DNA from: Ilumatobacteraceae bacterium
GTDB taxonomy: Bacteria > Actinomycetota > Acidimicrobiia > Acidimicrobiales > Ilumatobacteraceae
Assembly: GCA_033344875.1 (NCBI GenBank)
Contig: JAWPMO010000001.1
Span: 3,621,595 to 3,685,594 of the forward strand
DNA: 64,000 nt
Direction of reading: 5' to 3'
Positions 53,601-61,229 of this stretch are shown here, piece after piece. The translations under genes were made by a program, and so were the position numbers. The notes beneath the pieces were generated by a model that saw only the letters and a program-made list of their open reading frames with translations, did not search any database and was not told where the DNA came from. Numbering within the stretch: position 1 is the stretch's first letter; each line of letters opens with the position of its first letter.

Positions 53601-55436
53601 ACGACCGGCCGGCTGGTGTTCCGCATCGTGGAGCCCGACCCCGTTGCCCCGTTCGCCAACGACGACGCCAGAACCATCACCGGTCCCGCCGTCCCGACCA
53701 CGCTGGCGGTGCTCTCCAACGACGGCGACCCGGATGGCGACGTCGGTGACCTCCGCGTCACGAACGCCATCGTGGTCGCCGGTACGGGCACGGTGACCTT
53801 CGACGATGCGTCGGTCACGATCACCACCGAGCCGGACTACGTGGGTGAGGTGGTGGTGCGCTACTCGATCGTCGACGACGACGACCTCGTCGCGAGCGCG
53901 CGTGTCGTCCTCACGGTGCTCGAAGAACCCAACCGTCCCCCGGTCGCCGGCGACGATGCGGCGACGGTGCCGAACGGCGGCACGATCTCGATCCCGATCG
54001 CGCTGAACGACATCGACCTCGATGGTGACCCGCTCGACTTCTCGATCGTGAGCGCTCCCAACTCGGCGTTGGGTACGGCCCGTCTGGAGTCGGGCGCGCT
54101 GGTCTTCGTGGCGGTTCCCGACGCCAGCGGTACCGCCACCGTCGTGTACCGAGTCGACGACGGCGAGGCGACCGACGACGCGACGGTCACGATCACGGTG
54201 CTGCCGTGTACCCAATCGCGCCCGACGGCGCCCGATCTCTTCTTCCAGACCGGGTATCAGCAGCCGATCGCGATCGATCTCACGGCGACCGCCGGCAACG
54301 GGACGGTCGTCGACGTCGGGGCGCCGCTGTCCGCACCGAGCGGCGTCTACACACCGCCGGCCGGCGAGAACGGCAACATCACGTTCAACTACGCGGTACG
54401 GAACTCGTGTCGGATCCAGGCGGTCGGGACCGTCGTGATCGATGTCAACCAGGACCCGCTGGCGACGTCGTACCAGACGGCGATCGGGCGTCGCGAGCAG
54501 GTCGTGATCCCGGTCTCGGCGCTGGCATCCGACGCCGAACCCCTGGCCATCGTCGGTTGGGAGAACCTCCCCGAGTGGATCACCGTCGTCGAGGAGCAGC
54601 GCGCGCTGTTCGTCGACCCGGCCGGCCGCAGCGGCCGCATCGAGATGACGATCATCGTGGCGGACCCCGGGGGGCTCCAGGCTCGGGTACCCGTCGTGAT
54701 CGACCTGGTGAATCTGGCACCGGTCGCACAGCCGGATGCCGTGGCGATCACCAACGACCCGGTCGTCGTGTCGCCGCTCGCCAACGACTCCGATCCCGAC
54801 GGTGACCCGATCAGCCTCGGTGCGGTGCCGGCGAACCTGGTCTTCTCGAACGGCGAGGCCGGCACGATCCAGCAGCTCGCCAACGGTCAGCTCCGCATCG
54901 ATGCCGCGAGCGGGCTCGGTGTCGCGACGTTCCAGTACACGATCGTCGACTCGCTCGGACTGACGTCGTCGCCGGCGACCGTGACGGTCACCGTGAACCG
55001 TTCTCCCGTGGCGCCCACGGTCGAGATCGAGCTCGATGCCGGGACGAGCGTCACGGTGCCGGTGCCTGCGACGGATGCCGAAGGCGGTCCGTTGACGCTC
55101 GCGATCATCGGCGACCCGACGCCCCTCACCATCACGGTCGCCGGGCTCTCGGTGACCGTCTCGGCGCCACTGGTCGCCGCCGGGCGGCAGTTCTCGGTCG
55201 GGTACCGCGTGACCGACCCGCAGGGTGCGACCGCAACGGGGACGCTCGACATCTCCGTGGAGCTGCCGGTACCGACCACCACGACGACGACCACCACCAC
55301 GACGACCACCACCACGACGACGACCACCACGACGACCACCACCGTTGCGCCGACGACCACCACGACCACCACCGTTGCGCCGACGACCTCGACGACCTCG
55401 ACCACGTCGACCACGACACCGACCACGGTGCCGTAG
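50682..55436 (+). CDS. Giant exported Ig-like/cadherin-like repeat protein with poly-Thr tail
   Basis: A 1584-residue protein. An N-terminal signal anchor (about 9-30, LSVVVAVVIGLTGVIVAV) is followed by about 370 residues that look like a beta-propeller/sensor-type region. At least nine Big_9/cadherin-type repeats follow, each marked by a calcium-type motif of the ND-x-D-x-D kind (e.g. ANDYDPDGE, LNDIDPERD, ANDSDPDGD; about 425-1370). The last ~55 residues are almost pure Thr with VAP interruptions. No LPXTG motif or C-terminal TM is seen. A CACACT box 6 nt before GTG 50682 suggests leaderless expression. Probably an envelope-tethered adhesion or scaffold protein. Confidence 0.85.
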   Translation: MRSQAVPWQRVLSVVVAVVIGLTGVIVAVRADGFPALDATVPRATRWFVDQSDGRIVLADGFSGRALARLNTTGDGQVLEVAQSASGVVIVDRSAATARTIDASALRLGPPQSIGLVAEPTTIVGVSQAGLVAVDPASAQGLLLPPGGDPLPFEIDAGGAGDATRIAPDGAVWTIAAGRLSRITTTGRQTIVGGLSDARFSLVGGTPLILDAGRGRVRFGTGAWIDMPADVAIDELVVQIPGPTAPCGWIGGDDRLWCVGDDGFDESVTIDGLDIDGADSFAIAGDAAALVRRSPSEIVRLDWRDGTIEDAVVADPAPGASLEVAASTDLVWIDEVNGGVVWAVNPWGITAIRKDDQATPLLGEAGELLEEGAGGQVPSVRGGEDRTGDADREPDDNGIDDPPVAVDDPVTARSGTSVPIAVTANDYDPDGEAIALFRVDRPGFGKVEIANATTVLYQPEPGFVGLDEFTYTIVDGDGTEATATVNIELLPVDAPNQAPIGAPDVTETGPDAAVIIDVLLNDIDPERDALRVASFTPPDVGGTITETNAPSGLPGLLYRPPAGASGTATFTYRPVDTFGAVGEPVAVRVDIAQPTDDNRPPIVKPDAVRVRRDIAVTLPVLANDRDPDGDRLSLSLVQPMPPGIDVRVRGNELEIIARAGAAELSPFFYSVDDGFGHVVNGSVLVALIADLEPNRPPIANADTASAVVGRTQVIDVLANDSDPDSDRVILVSVERDADVPNAGAIAVQGSAVLYTAAPIATDDDIAIDRFTYTITDGNGGTAVGEVSVRVLPEAIAAPPFAQDDAATTDVDVPVTLDVLRNDGDPSGERPTIVGSPGCAGGGRAVVTADGRVTFTPPAGRAGVFSCTYEVGNTQGLRDDATIVVSVLEPEITNAAPVVNDEDVTIVIGTTTTVDVLANDSDPDGPRSELRVLSSTRPTLGTATRTGSRIEFTAGPVTGFTTITYQVGDATTGVTTGRLVFRIVEPDPVAPFANDDARTITGPAVPTTLAVLSNDGDPDGDVGDLRVTNAIVVAGTGTVTFDDASVTITTEPDYVGEVVVRYSIVDDDDLVASARVVLTVLEEPNRPPVAGDDAATVPNGGTISIPIALNDIDLDGDPLDFSIVSAPNSALGTARLESGALVFVAVPDASGTATVVYRVDDGEATDDATVTITVLPCTQSRPTAPDLFFQTGYQQPIAIDLTATAGNGTVVDVGAPLSAPSGVYTPPAGENGNITFNYAVRNSCRIQAVGTVVIDVNQDPLATSYQTAIGRREQVVIPVSALASDAEPLAIVGWENLPEWITVVEEQRALFVDPAGRSGRIEMTIIVADPGGLQARVPVVIDLVNLAPVAQPDAVAITNDPVVVSPLANDSDPDGDPISLGAVPANLVFSNGEAGTIQQLANGQLRIDAASGLGVATFQYTIVDSLGLTSSPATVTVTVNRSPVAPTVEIELDAGTSVTVPVPATDAEGGPLTLAIIGDPTPLTITVAGLSVTVSAPLVAAGRQFSVGYRVTDPQGATATGTLDISVELPVPTTTTTTTTTTTTTTTTTTTTTTTVAPTTTTTTTVAPTTSTTSTTSTTTPTTVP
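55273..55433 (+). repeat. Poly-threonine codon tract (ACC/ACG) at the C-terminus of the giant protein
   Basis: A long in-frame run of alternating ACC and ACG codons interrupted by GTTGCGCCG (VAP) twice. Likely length-variable through slippage; Thr-rich tails are typical of O-glycosylated wall-spanning stalks. Confidence 0.85.
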
Positions 55437-55453
55437 GTCCGGCAGGGCCGGCG

Positions 55454-57010
55454 TCAGCGGCGGCGGATCTTGAGGGGGTGATCGGCCGAGGTCAGGCAGC
55501 GGCCGGTGTCGCAGTCGAACTTCCAACCGTGGAGCGTGCAGACGAGCACGTCGCCGCGACGGCCCGAATCGATCTCGCCGAACACCGTGAGGTCGGCGTT
55601 GCGGTGCGGGCAACGGCGCTGCACGACGTAGTCGCCGAGTTCGATCTCGGCCTCGGTCTCGGTCGGCGGGTCGAGCTTGCGGATCGCCTCGGCCTCGGTG
55701 CGGCGCATTCGTTCGACCGACAGCGACTTGAAGAAGTTGTAGAGGTACTCGTTGAAGTCGCCCGCGCGCCAACCGGTCCACCGACAGGAGAGGAACAGCG
55801 AGTTCGACCAGTCGACCGCCCGATCGGCTGCGACCTGCTCGACGAGCGGTCGTGGGATGTCGAACCGGAACGCGTACGGTTCGCCGTCGAACGGCCGGAC
55901 CTGTGCGTTGGGGAAGTCGATGACTATCTCGAGGTCCCCGGCGCGGAACAGACAGTTGGCGCCGACCGCGTCGCACAGCGTCGGCGCCATGCGGAGGAGG
56001 GGCTCCCACCACGCGGCCAGGGTCGACAGCAGGTCGGTCGATGCGCTCGGCCACGACGCCTTCATGTCGTCGAGCCACGGCATCCAATCGGCTTGGTAGT
56101 CGCGTAGGTACGTCCGCTTGTCGTCGAAGATCGCAGCGACCTCGGGCTCGGCGACCGGGTGCCGGGTCGTGATCCCGTCAGGACCGACCTCGAACTCGGT
56201 GCCGGGGATGGCGAGTTCGCCACGCCGGCCGCGGTCGGCGAGCAGTTCGAGGAACGCCCGCTGGTCGGGGAAGATCGACATCTCGTCGCCGTCGATCACG
56301 TTGAGATGCCACAGGTCCGGGTCGAGGAATGCGGGTGGGCCGGCGCTCGGGACGACCGCTCGGGCGTCGATCGCCTCGACGTACTTCATCGCCCGCGTGA
56401 ACTGGCTGTCGACCTTGGCTTCGCACAATCGCCGCTTCTCGTCGTCGGGCATGTCGTACACCATCGGGTACCAGATCGCTCCTGAGTACTGGAGCCAGTG
56501 CAGGTCGACCGGGCCGTGGGAACGGAGCGCGTCGAGATCGGTGGTCCGACAGTCGTTCTGGTTCACGAGTCGGGACGTCCCGTCGGAGACCATCATCGCC
56601 GAGTCGCCACCGGGGCCGTCGGTGATCGACACCTCGGTGTGGATCGCGATCGTCAGACCGGGAGCGATCTCCAGTTCCTCGCCGTCGACGGTCGGCACGA
56701 ACTCGGTGAACCCGAGCCGACCCAGCGTCCGCCGCTGCTCGCGCGTGGGATAGCCGGGAAGGAGGATCGGGATGTCACGCCGAAGGTGCTCGCGCAGCCA
56801 CGGCTCGTCGTGGTGGTCGGCGTGCAGATGCGTGACGTACAGGAAATCGGCCTGCTCGATCCGTTCGAGGAGGTCGTCGCTCAGTTGGTCGTTCCGAGGG
56901 AAGACGAACCACGAGCCGAAGAATGCGGGGAGGAACCACGGGTCGCACAGGATCGAGCCGCTGTCGGTCTCGACGAGCATTCCAGCGTGTCCGATCGACG
57001 TGGCGCGCAT
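55454..57010 (-). CDS. MBL-fold protein fused to a Rieske domain (CMAH-like)
   Basis: A 518-residue protein. Metallo-beta-lactamase-type N-terminus with THLHADHHD (H61-x-H63-x-D65-H66) and IGHAGMLVE near the start; a middle region with WLQYSGAIWYPMVYD; a C-terminal Rieske domain with C467-P-H469 and C491-T-L-H494. The MBL plus Rieske combination recalls CMP-N-acetylneuraminate hydroxylase, though there the Rieske domain is N-terminal. TACCCT (57018-57023) lies 7 nt before the ATG. Substrate unknown; no sialic acid genes are nearby. Confidence 0.8.
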   Translation of the reverse strand: MRATSIGHAGMLVETDSGSILCDPWFLPAFFGSWFVFPRNDQLSDDLLERIEQADFLYVTHLHADHHDEPWLREHLRRDIPILLPGYPTREQRRTLGRLGFTEFVPTVDGEELEIAPGLTIAIHTEVSITDGPGGDSAMMVSDGTSRLVNQNDCRTTDLDALRSHGPVDLHWLQYSGAIWYPMVYDMPDDEKRRLCEAKVDSQFTRAMKYVEAIDARAVVPSAGPPAFLDPDLWHLNVIDGDEMSIFPDQRAFLELLADRGRRGELAIPGTEFEVGPDGITTRHPVAEPEVAAIFDDKRTYLRDYQADWMPWLDDMKASWPSASTDLLSTLAAWWEPLLRMAPTLCDAVGANCLFRAGDLEIVIDFPNAQVRPFDGEPYAFRFDIPRPLVEQVAADRAVDWSNSLFLSCRWTGWRAGDFNEYLYNFFKSLSVERMRRTEAEAIRKLDPPTETEAEIELGDYVVQRRCPHRNADLTVFGEIDSGRRGDVLVCTLHGWKFDCDTGRCLTSADHPLKIRRR

Positions 57011-57125
57011 GGCTGCGAGGGTATCGGCGTCGAGGAAATGTCAGGTCAGCTGCTCCACGCTAAACGGGAGCGACATGCTGGCCGATACGGCCGGGTACGT
57101 CCCGGGTCGATCGGCGAGGCCGGGA

Positions 57126-57674
57126 TCAGGCGACGGGCGGGTCGGTGTACTGCTGACCCGCCCGGGAGACGTGCTCGGTCCACTGGGTGCCGTCCCAGTA
57201 CCGGAGCTCGAATCGTGACGACGGATCGGCGTACCAGCCGGCGGGTGCGGCACCTGCGCCGGCCGCGGCGCCACCGAGCTCGGTCGGTGCAGTTTCGGCC
57301 GCCGGCTCGTCGGCCACCGTGAAGTGGTCGCCGGTGTCGTCGCCCGAGACGGGTTCGTCGGCGGCGGTCGTGGAGACGCCGGCGGCCCACCCCGGTGTCT
57401 CGGCGACGGGGTCGCTGGGCGTGTCGGCAGGCTCGTCGGCCGGTGCCGAGTCGGCCCCGGTGTCGATCGGGGTCGGGGTGGCGGCGACGACGGGCATGTC
57501 GCGCTGGTTGGAGTGGCCGGTGCCATCGGCATCGCGCGACAGGTACGCGGTGACCGAGCTCCCGGTCGGCACGATCGCGACCACGGTCCACCCGGCCCGC
57601 GACTGTTCGGTGAGCTGGTCGGCGAGCGTACCTGCCTCGTAGGACGACACGCTGATCGAGGAGTATTCCTGCAT
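57126..57674 (-). CDS. DUF2510-domain protein
   Basis: A 182-residue protein. The N-terminal portion (about 1-50) looks like a small alpha/beta domain (YSSISVSSYEAGTLADQL, GWTVVAIVPTGSSVTAYLSR). A long disordered Ala/Thr/Asp/Pro linker leads to a C-terminal DUF2510 motif, APAGWYADPSSRFELRYWDG, followed by TQWTEHV. DUF2510 is a frequent actinobacterial module with no defined activity. TAGGGT lies 8 nt before the ATG. Confidence 0.8.
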   Translation of the reverse strand: MQEYSSISVSSYEAGTLADQLTEQSRAGWTVVAIVPTGSSVTAYLSRDADGTGHSNQRDMPVVAATPTPIDTGADSAPADEPADTPSDPVAETPGWAAGVSTTAADEPVSGDDTGDHFTVADEPAAETAPTELGGAAAGAGAAPAGWYADPSSRFELRYWDGTQWTEHVSRAGQQYTDPPVA

Positions 57675-57749
57675 AGGTGGTCACCCTAGTTCGTGCTGCG
57701 CATCGTTACTCGGTGCCCCCGTGGCCGCTCTCGCCGACGGTCCGTCGGC

Positions 57750-57793
57750 GAGGTGTCGACGAGGTGTCGACGAGGTGTCGACGAGGTGTCGAG
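57750..57793. repeat. 11-bp tandem repeat, four copies
   Basis: GAGGTGTCGAC repeats head to tail at 57750, 57761, 57772 and 57783 (last copy with one change). It lies in the 195-bp divergent intergenic region between the DUF2510 gene and the dsbB-like gene, so it may affect either promoter. The period is one helical turn. Confidence 0.85.
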
Positions 57794-57869
57794 GGGTGTG
57801 AATGGGTCCTTCGTCACGAGTTGACGACGTTGCTGCCATCTGGACGCTTCGGTCGCACATACTGGACGG

Positions 57870-58418
57870 ATGGTCGACACCATGCAGAATCTGACGGCGC
57901 TGTTGGCGATCGTCGCGGGGGTCGGCTCCGTGCTGATCCTGGTCGCCCGCGTGCTGGCACCCCGGGTACCCGCTGCGGCGGCGGCCGGGAGGGCCGTCGT
58001 GGCGATGCGAGCGCCGTTGACGTTCGCGGTCGCAGCCGTGGCGACCGCCGGGAGCCTCTACTTCTCCGAGAGCGCCGGCTACATCCCGTGCCGGCTGTGC
58101 TGGTTCCAGCGGATCGCCATGTACCCGATCGCCGTCGTCGCCCTGGTCGCGTTGCTCCGCCGGGACCGCGCCGCTCGCTGGTACATCCTGCCGCTGGGAA
58201 CCATCGGGGCTGCCGTGTCGACCTACCACGTCATGATCGAGTGGGGCTGGTTGAACGACTCGGAGTCGTGTGCCCTGTTCGGTCCGTCGTGTGCCGATGT
58301 CTGGTTCGAAGCGTTCGGCTTCGTGACGTTGGCGTTGATGGCACTCGCTGGTTTCGTGTCCATCATCGTGCTCAACACCGTGTCGTTCGACTCGGTCGAC
58401 CCCGAGGAGATCCCGTGA
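57870..58418 (+). CDS. DsbB/BdbC-like disulfide bond formation membrane protein
   Basis: A 182-residue four-TM thiol oxidase-like protein with C74-R-L-C77 (PCRLCWFQR, the first redox pair and quinone-site Arg) and a second pair C134/C141 (SESCALFGPSC). An additional N-terminal hydrophobic segment precedes the core. It passes electrons from an extracytoplasmic thioredoxin-like partner to quinone. CATACT lies 6 nt before ATG 57870. The stop overlaps the TlpA-like gene start (GTGA), strongly implying a functional pair. Confidence 0.9.
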   Translation: MVDTMQNLTALLAIVAGVGSVLILVARVLAPRVPAAAAAGRAVVAMRAPLTFAVAAVATAGSLYFSESAGYIPCRLCWFQRIAMYPIAVVALVALLRRDRAARWYILPLGTIGAAVSTYHVMIEWGWLNDSESCALFGPSCADVWFEAFGFVTLALMALAGFVSIIVLNTVSFDSVDPEEIP

Positions 58419-59185
58419 ACCTTTCCCGCCGCATCATCACGATCGGGCTGACCGGTGCACTGGCGCTGACCGCGTGCGGGGGCGACGACGACGGTGCGTC
58501 GGCGACGAACCCGCCGGCAGCCACCGACGACACGGCCACCGACGACACGACCACCGACGACACGGCCACCGACGACACGGCCACCGACGACTCGGCCGGT
58601 CCGGGTGACCCCGGCGATCCGGTGCCCACGATCGCTCCCGATCTGCCCGAGGAGTTCCTCGAAGGTGTCGGCCCGCTCGCGGTCGTCGGCGATCCACTGC
58701 CGCCGTACCCCGAGGGCGGTGACGATCCGGCGATCGGGATGACGGCGCCGGTCCTGGTCGGCGAGACGTTCGACGGTGAGCCCGTCCGCATCGACGCAGC
58801 CGTCGACGGACCGACCTGGGTGGTGTTCCTGGCCCACTGGTGCCCGCACTGCAACGACGAGATCCCGGTGATCAACCAGCTCCGCGACGAGGGACGTATC
58901 CCCGATGGCGTCAATGTCGTCGGGGTGAGCACGGCGTTCAACCCGGGTCGGCCGAACTGGCCTCCGGGCGAATGGCTCGACGATCTGGACTGGACCTTCC
59001 CGGCGATCCCCGACGGCATCGACACCGAGCGCGAGACCTACATCGCGGCGGCCGACTTCGGTATCGGCGGGTTCCCGTTCTCGATGCTCGTCGACGGTGA
59101 CGGCACGGTGACCGCCCGCTGGTCGGGCGGGAGGCCGATCGACGAGCTCGAGTCGCTCGTGACGAGCAACCTCACCATCGGCTGA
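58415..59185 (+). CDS. TlpA/ResA-like thioredoxin lipoprotein
   Basis: A 256-residue lipoprotein: lipobox with C21 (LTAC), an acidic Thr/Asp linker (about 22-62) and a thioredoxin fold with the redox motif W142-CPHC (143-146) and the cis-Pro region GIGGFPFSMLV. Probable extracytoplasmic oxidant/isomerase working with the adjacent DsbB-like protein. GTG start at 58415 overlaps the upstream stop. Confidence 0.9.
   Translation: MNLSRRIITIGLTGALALTACGGDDDGASATNPPAATDDTATDDTTTDDTATDDTATDDSAGPGDPGDPVPTIAPDLPEEFLEGVGPLAVVGDPLPPYPEGGDDPAIGMTAPVLVGETFDGEPVRIDAAVDGPTWVVFLAHWCPHCNDEIPVINQLRDEGRIPDGVNVVGVSTAFNPGRPNWPPGEWLDDLDWTFPAIPDGIDTERETYIAAADFGIGGFPFSMLVDGDGTVTARWSGGRPIDELESLVTSNLTIG
58521..58595 (+). 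repeat. 15-bp in-frame repeat (five copies) in the TlpA-like linker
   Basis: Units of CCACCGACGACACGG start at 58521 and repeat every 15 bp with small changes, encoding ATDDT-type pentapeptides of the acidic tether. Confidence 0.85.
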
Positions 59186-59221
59186 CGCCCGACCGACACC
59201 TGGAGCGACGTCGACGTGTCG

Positions 59222-60421
59222 TCAGTCGAGGGAGCCGAGCTGTTCGGCTCGCGCCAGGACCTCGCGCAGCGGTAGCCCGAGCGATGCGGCAGCGCGCCGG
59301 GCGTCGTCGTGCTCGGCCTTGACGCGGTGCCCGCTCACCTTGAGCCGGATCTCGTGGCCGTCGACCTCGACGCTGCGCTCGACGCGCTGCTGCGGCCACC
59401 GCCGCACCACCGAGGCCCGTACTCCCAGCGTGCCGGTCTCGTCGATCAGCACCCGACGCGTCTGCTCGAACGCAGCGTCGTCGCACAGCGCGCTGACGGT
59501 GTGGGCGGGGCGGCCCTTCTTCATGACGATCGGGGTGACCCACGCGTCGTGGGCGCCGGCGGCGAGGAGCGAGGTGATCGTGTGCGCGAGCACCTCGCCG
59601 GTGACGTCGTCGACGTTCGCCTCGAGCAGGTGACACGGTCGGCCGGTCGAGTCGGCCTCGGGCGCGGCCACCGATTCGGAGCTGCCGACGATCGCCTGCA
59701 CGACGTTGGGACGCCCCGGAGGGTCGGCGGTGCCCGCACCGAACCCGGTTGCAGCGACCGTCATGGCCGGCATCGGCCCGCATGCGTCGCCGAGCACGGT
59801 GAGGAGCGCCACGCCGGTCGGCGTCGACAGCTCCATCGTGGTGTCGACCCCGGTCGTCCGGGCGTCGGCCGCGACGAGGAGTCTCGTGACTGCCGGCACC
59901 GGGTTGGGTAGCCGACCGTGGGCGGTGTCGACCGTGCCGTGGCCGACCGCGATCGGTGAATAGGTGACTCGCTCGACGCCGAGGTCGTGCAGTGCGGCGC
60001 AGACGCCGACCACGTCGAGGATCGAGTCGAGTGCGCCGACCTCGTGGAGTTCGACGTCGTCGGGGTCCATGCCGTGGATCGCTCCCTCGACCTCGGCGAG
60101 CCGCCGGTAGACGGCGAGCGCGTTCGCGGCGACCGGTGCGGGCAGGTCGGCGTCGGCGATCAGCGCGAGCACCTCGCTCGCCGGCCGGTGCGGATGGTCG
60201 TGGTCGTGGTCGTGGTCGGGTGCGTCGATCGCGATGTTGGTCCACAACGACCCGACGCCGCACCGCTGCACCGGTTCCCACGTCGCGGCGTACCCGTCGA
60301 GACCGAGCGCGCCCCAGGCGTCCATCACGGCCAGACGGTCGGCGCCGGCGTCGATCAGCGAGGCGAGCAGCATGTCGCCGGCCACCCCGGCGCAGCAGTT
60401 GAACCAGACGGTGGGGGTCAT
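59222..60421 (-). CDS. larC: Nickel-pincer cofactor biosynthesis protein LarC
   Basis: A 399-residue nickel insertase that completes the nickel-pincer nucleotide cofactor by CTP-dependent metallation. Family features: WFNCCAGVAGDMLLASLIDAGA at the N-terminus, a His/Asp-rich loop (DHDHDHDHPH, about 70-80, probable nickel handling), MDPDDVELHEVGALDSILD, ELSTPTGVALL and the LLEANVDDVTGEVLAHTI start of the C-terminal domain. Both domains are in one uninterrupted frame, unlike L. plantarum larC, which needs a frameshift. ATG overlaps the larB stop. Confidence 0.92.
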   Translation of the reverse strand: MTPTVWFNCCAGVAGDMLLASLIDAGADRLAVMDAWGALGLDGYAATWEPVQRCGVGSLWTNIAIDAPDHDHDHDHPHRPASEVLALIADADLPAPVAANALAVYRRLAEVEGAIHGMDPDDVELHEVGALDSILDVVGVCAALHDLGVERVTYSPIAVGHGTVDTAHGRLPNPVPAVTRLLVAADARTTGVDTTMELSTPTGVALLTVLGDACGPMPAMTVAATGFGAGTADPPGRPNVVQAIVGSSESVAAPEADSTGRPCHLLEANVDDVTGEVLAHTITSLLAAGAHDAWVTPIVMKKGRPAHTVSALCDDAAFEQTRRVLIDETGTLGVRASVVRRWPQQRVERSVEVDGHEIRLKVSGHRVKAEHDDARRAAASLGLPLREVLARAEQLGSLD

Positions 60422-61158
60422 GCCCGCAACATTCGCACGATGGCGGATGCGGCACCGAAGCCGTTGTCGATCCCGACCACGCTGACGCCGCTCGCGCACG
60501 ACGCGTGCATCGCGAGCAGGGCGGTCACGCCGTCGAGTCCGGCCCCGTACCCGACCGAGGTCGGCACGGCGACGACGGGACACGAGGTGAGGCCACCGAT
60601 CACGCTCACGAGGGCACCCTCCATGCCGGCGACGGCGATGATCGCGTCGGCGGAGGTGATCTCGTCGAGGTGGGCGAGCAGTCGGTGGAGCCCGGCGACG
60701 CCGACGTCGTGACGGCGGTGCGCCTCGATGCCGTAGGCGGCGAGGGTGACGGCGGCCTCGTCGGCGACAGGGATGTCGGCGGTGCCGGCGGTGATGACGA
60801 GGACCCGTCGACCGTTCGAGACGGCTGGTCGCCGCCAGAGCAGCGTGGTGCCGTGCTGTTCGGCTCCTGGATGGGCGGCGGTCAGTGCCGTGACCTGGTC
60901 GCCGTCGGCGCGGGTCACGAGCACCGGCCCCTCGCCGTGCTCCAGCAGTTCGCCCACGATCCGCACGCACTGTTCGGCCGACTTGCCCGGGCCGTAGACC
61001 GCCTCGGGGACGCCCTGCCGCAATGCTCGATGGTGGTCGACGAGAGCGTCGCCGACGTCGGCGAACGGGAGCCGTCGCAGGGTGCGCACGGCGTCGTCGG
61101 CCGACACCGACCCGTCGCGGATGCCGTCGATCAACTCACGCAGGTTCGCCTCGTCCAC
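60418..61158 (-). CDS. larB: Nickel-pincer cofactor biosynthesis protein LarB
   Basis: A 246-residue carboxylase/hydrolase that converts NaAD to the bis-carboxylated pyridinium mononucleotide precursor of the nickel-pincer cofactor. The C-terminal PurE-like domain is evident: VLVITAGTADIPVADEAAVTLAAYG, AGMEGALVSVIGGL, CPVVAVPTSVGYGAG and SVVGIDNGFGAASA. GTG start. Overlaps larC by 4 bp (ATGA). LarE and a LarA-type racemase are not in the window. Confidence 0.93.
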   Translation of the reverse strand: MDEANLRELIDGIRDGSVSADDAVRTLRRLPFADVGDALVDHHRALRQGVPEAVYGPGKSAEQCVRIVGELLEHGEGPVLVTRADGDQVTALTAAHPGAEQHGTTLLWRRPAVSNGRRVLVITAGTADIPVADEAAVTLAAYGIEAHRRHDVGVAGLHRLLAHLDEITSADAIIAVAGMEGALVSVIGGLTSCPVVAVPTSVGYGAGLDGVTALLAMHASCASGVSVVGIDNGFGAASAIVRMLRA

Positions 61159-61229
61159 GCCGCCATCGTGCCAGACACATTCCGAATCGGCACAGGTCGC
61201 GGCGGGCCGGCCGCGTAGCCTCGTCTCCC

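Noticed and set aside
52674-56087. Open frame of more than 1100 codons opposite the Ig-like repeat gene
   Set aside because: Its composition (Arg/Asp/Val repeats) simply mirrors the repeats on the plus strand, and it also overlaps the MBL-Rieske gene in another frame.
57821-57863. TTGACG plus CATACT as a promoter for the dsbB-like gene
   Set aside because: The spacer would be 31 bp, too long for a sigma-70-type promoter; only the -10-like box is retained as evidence.
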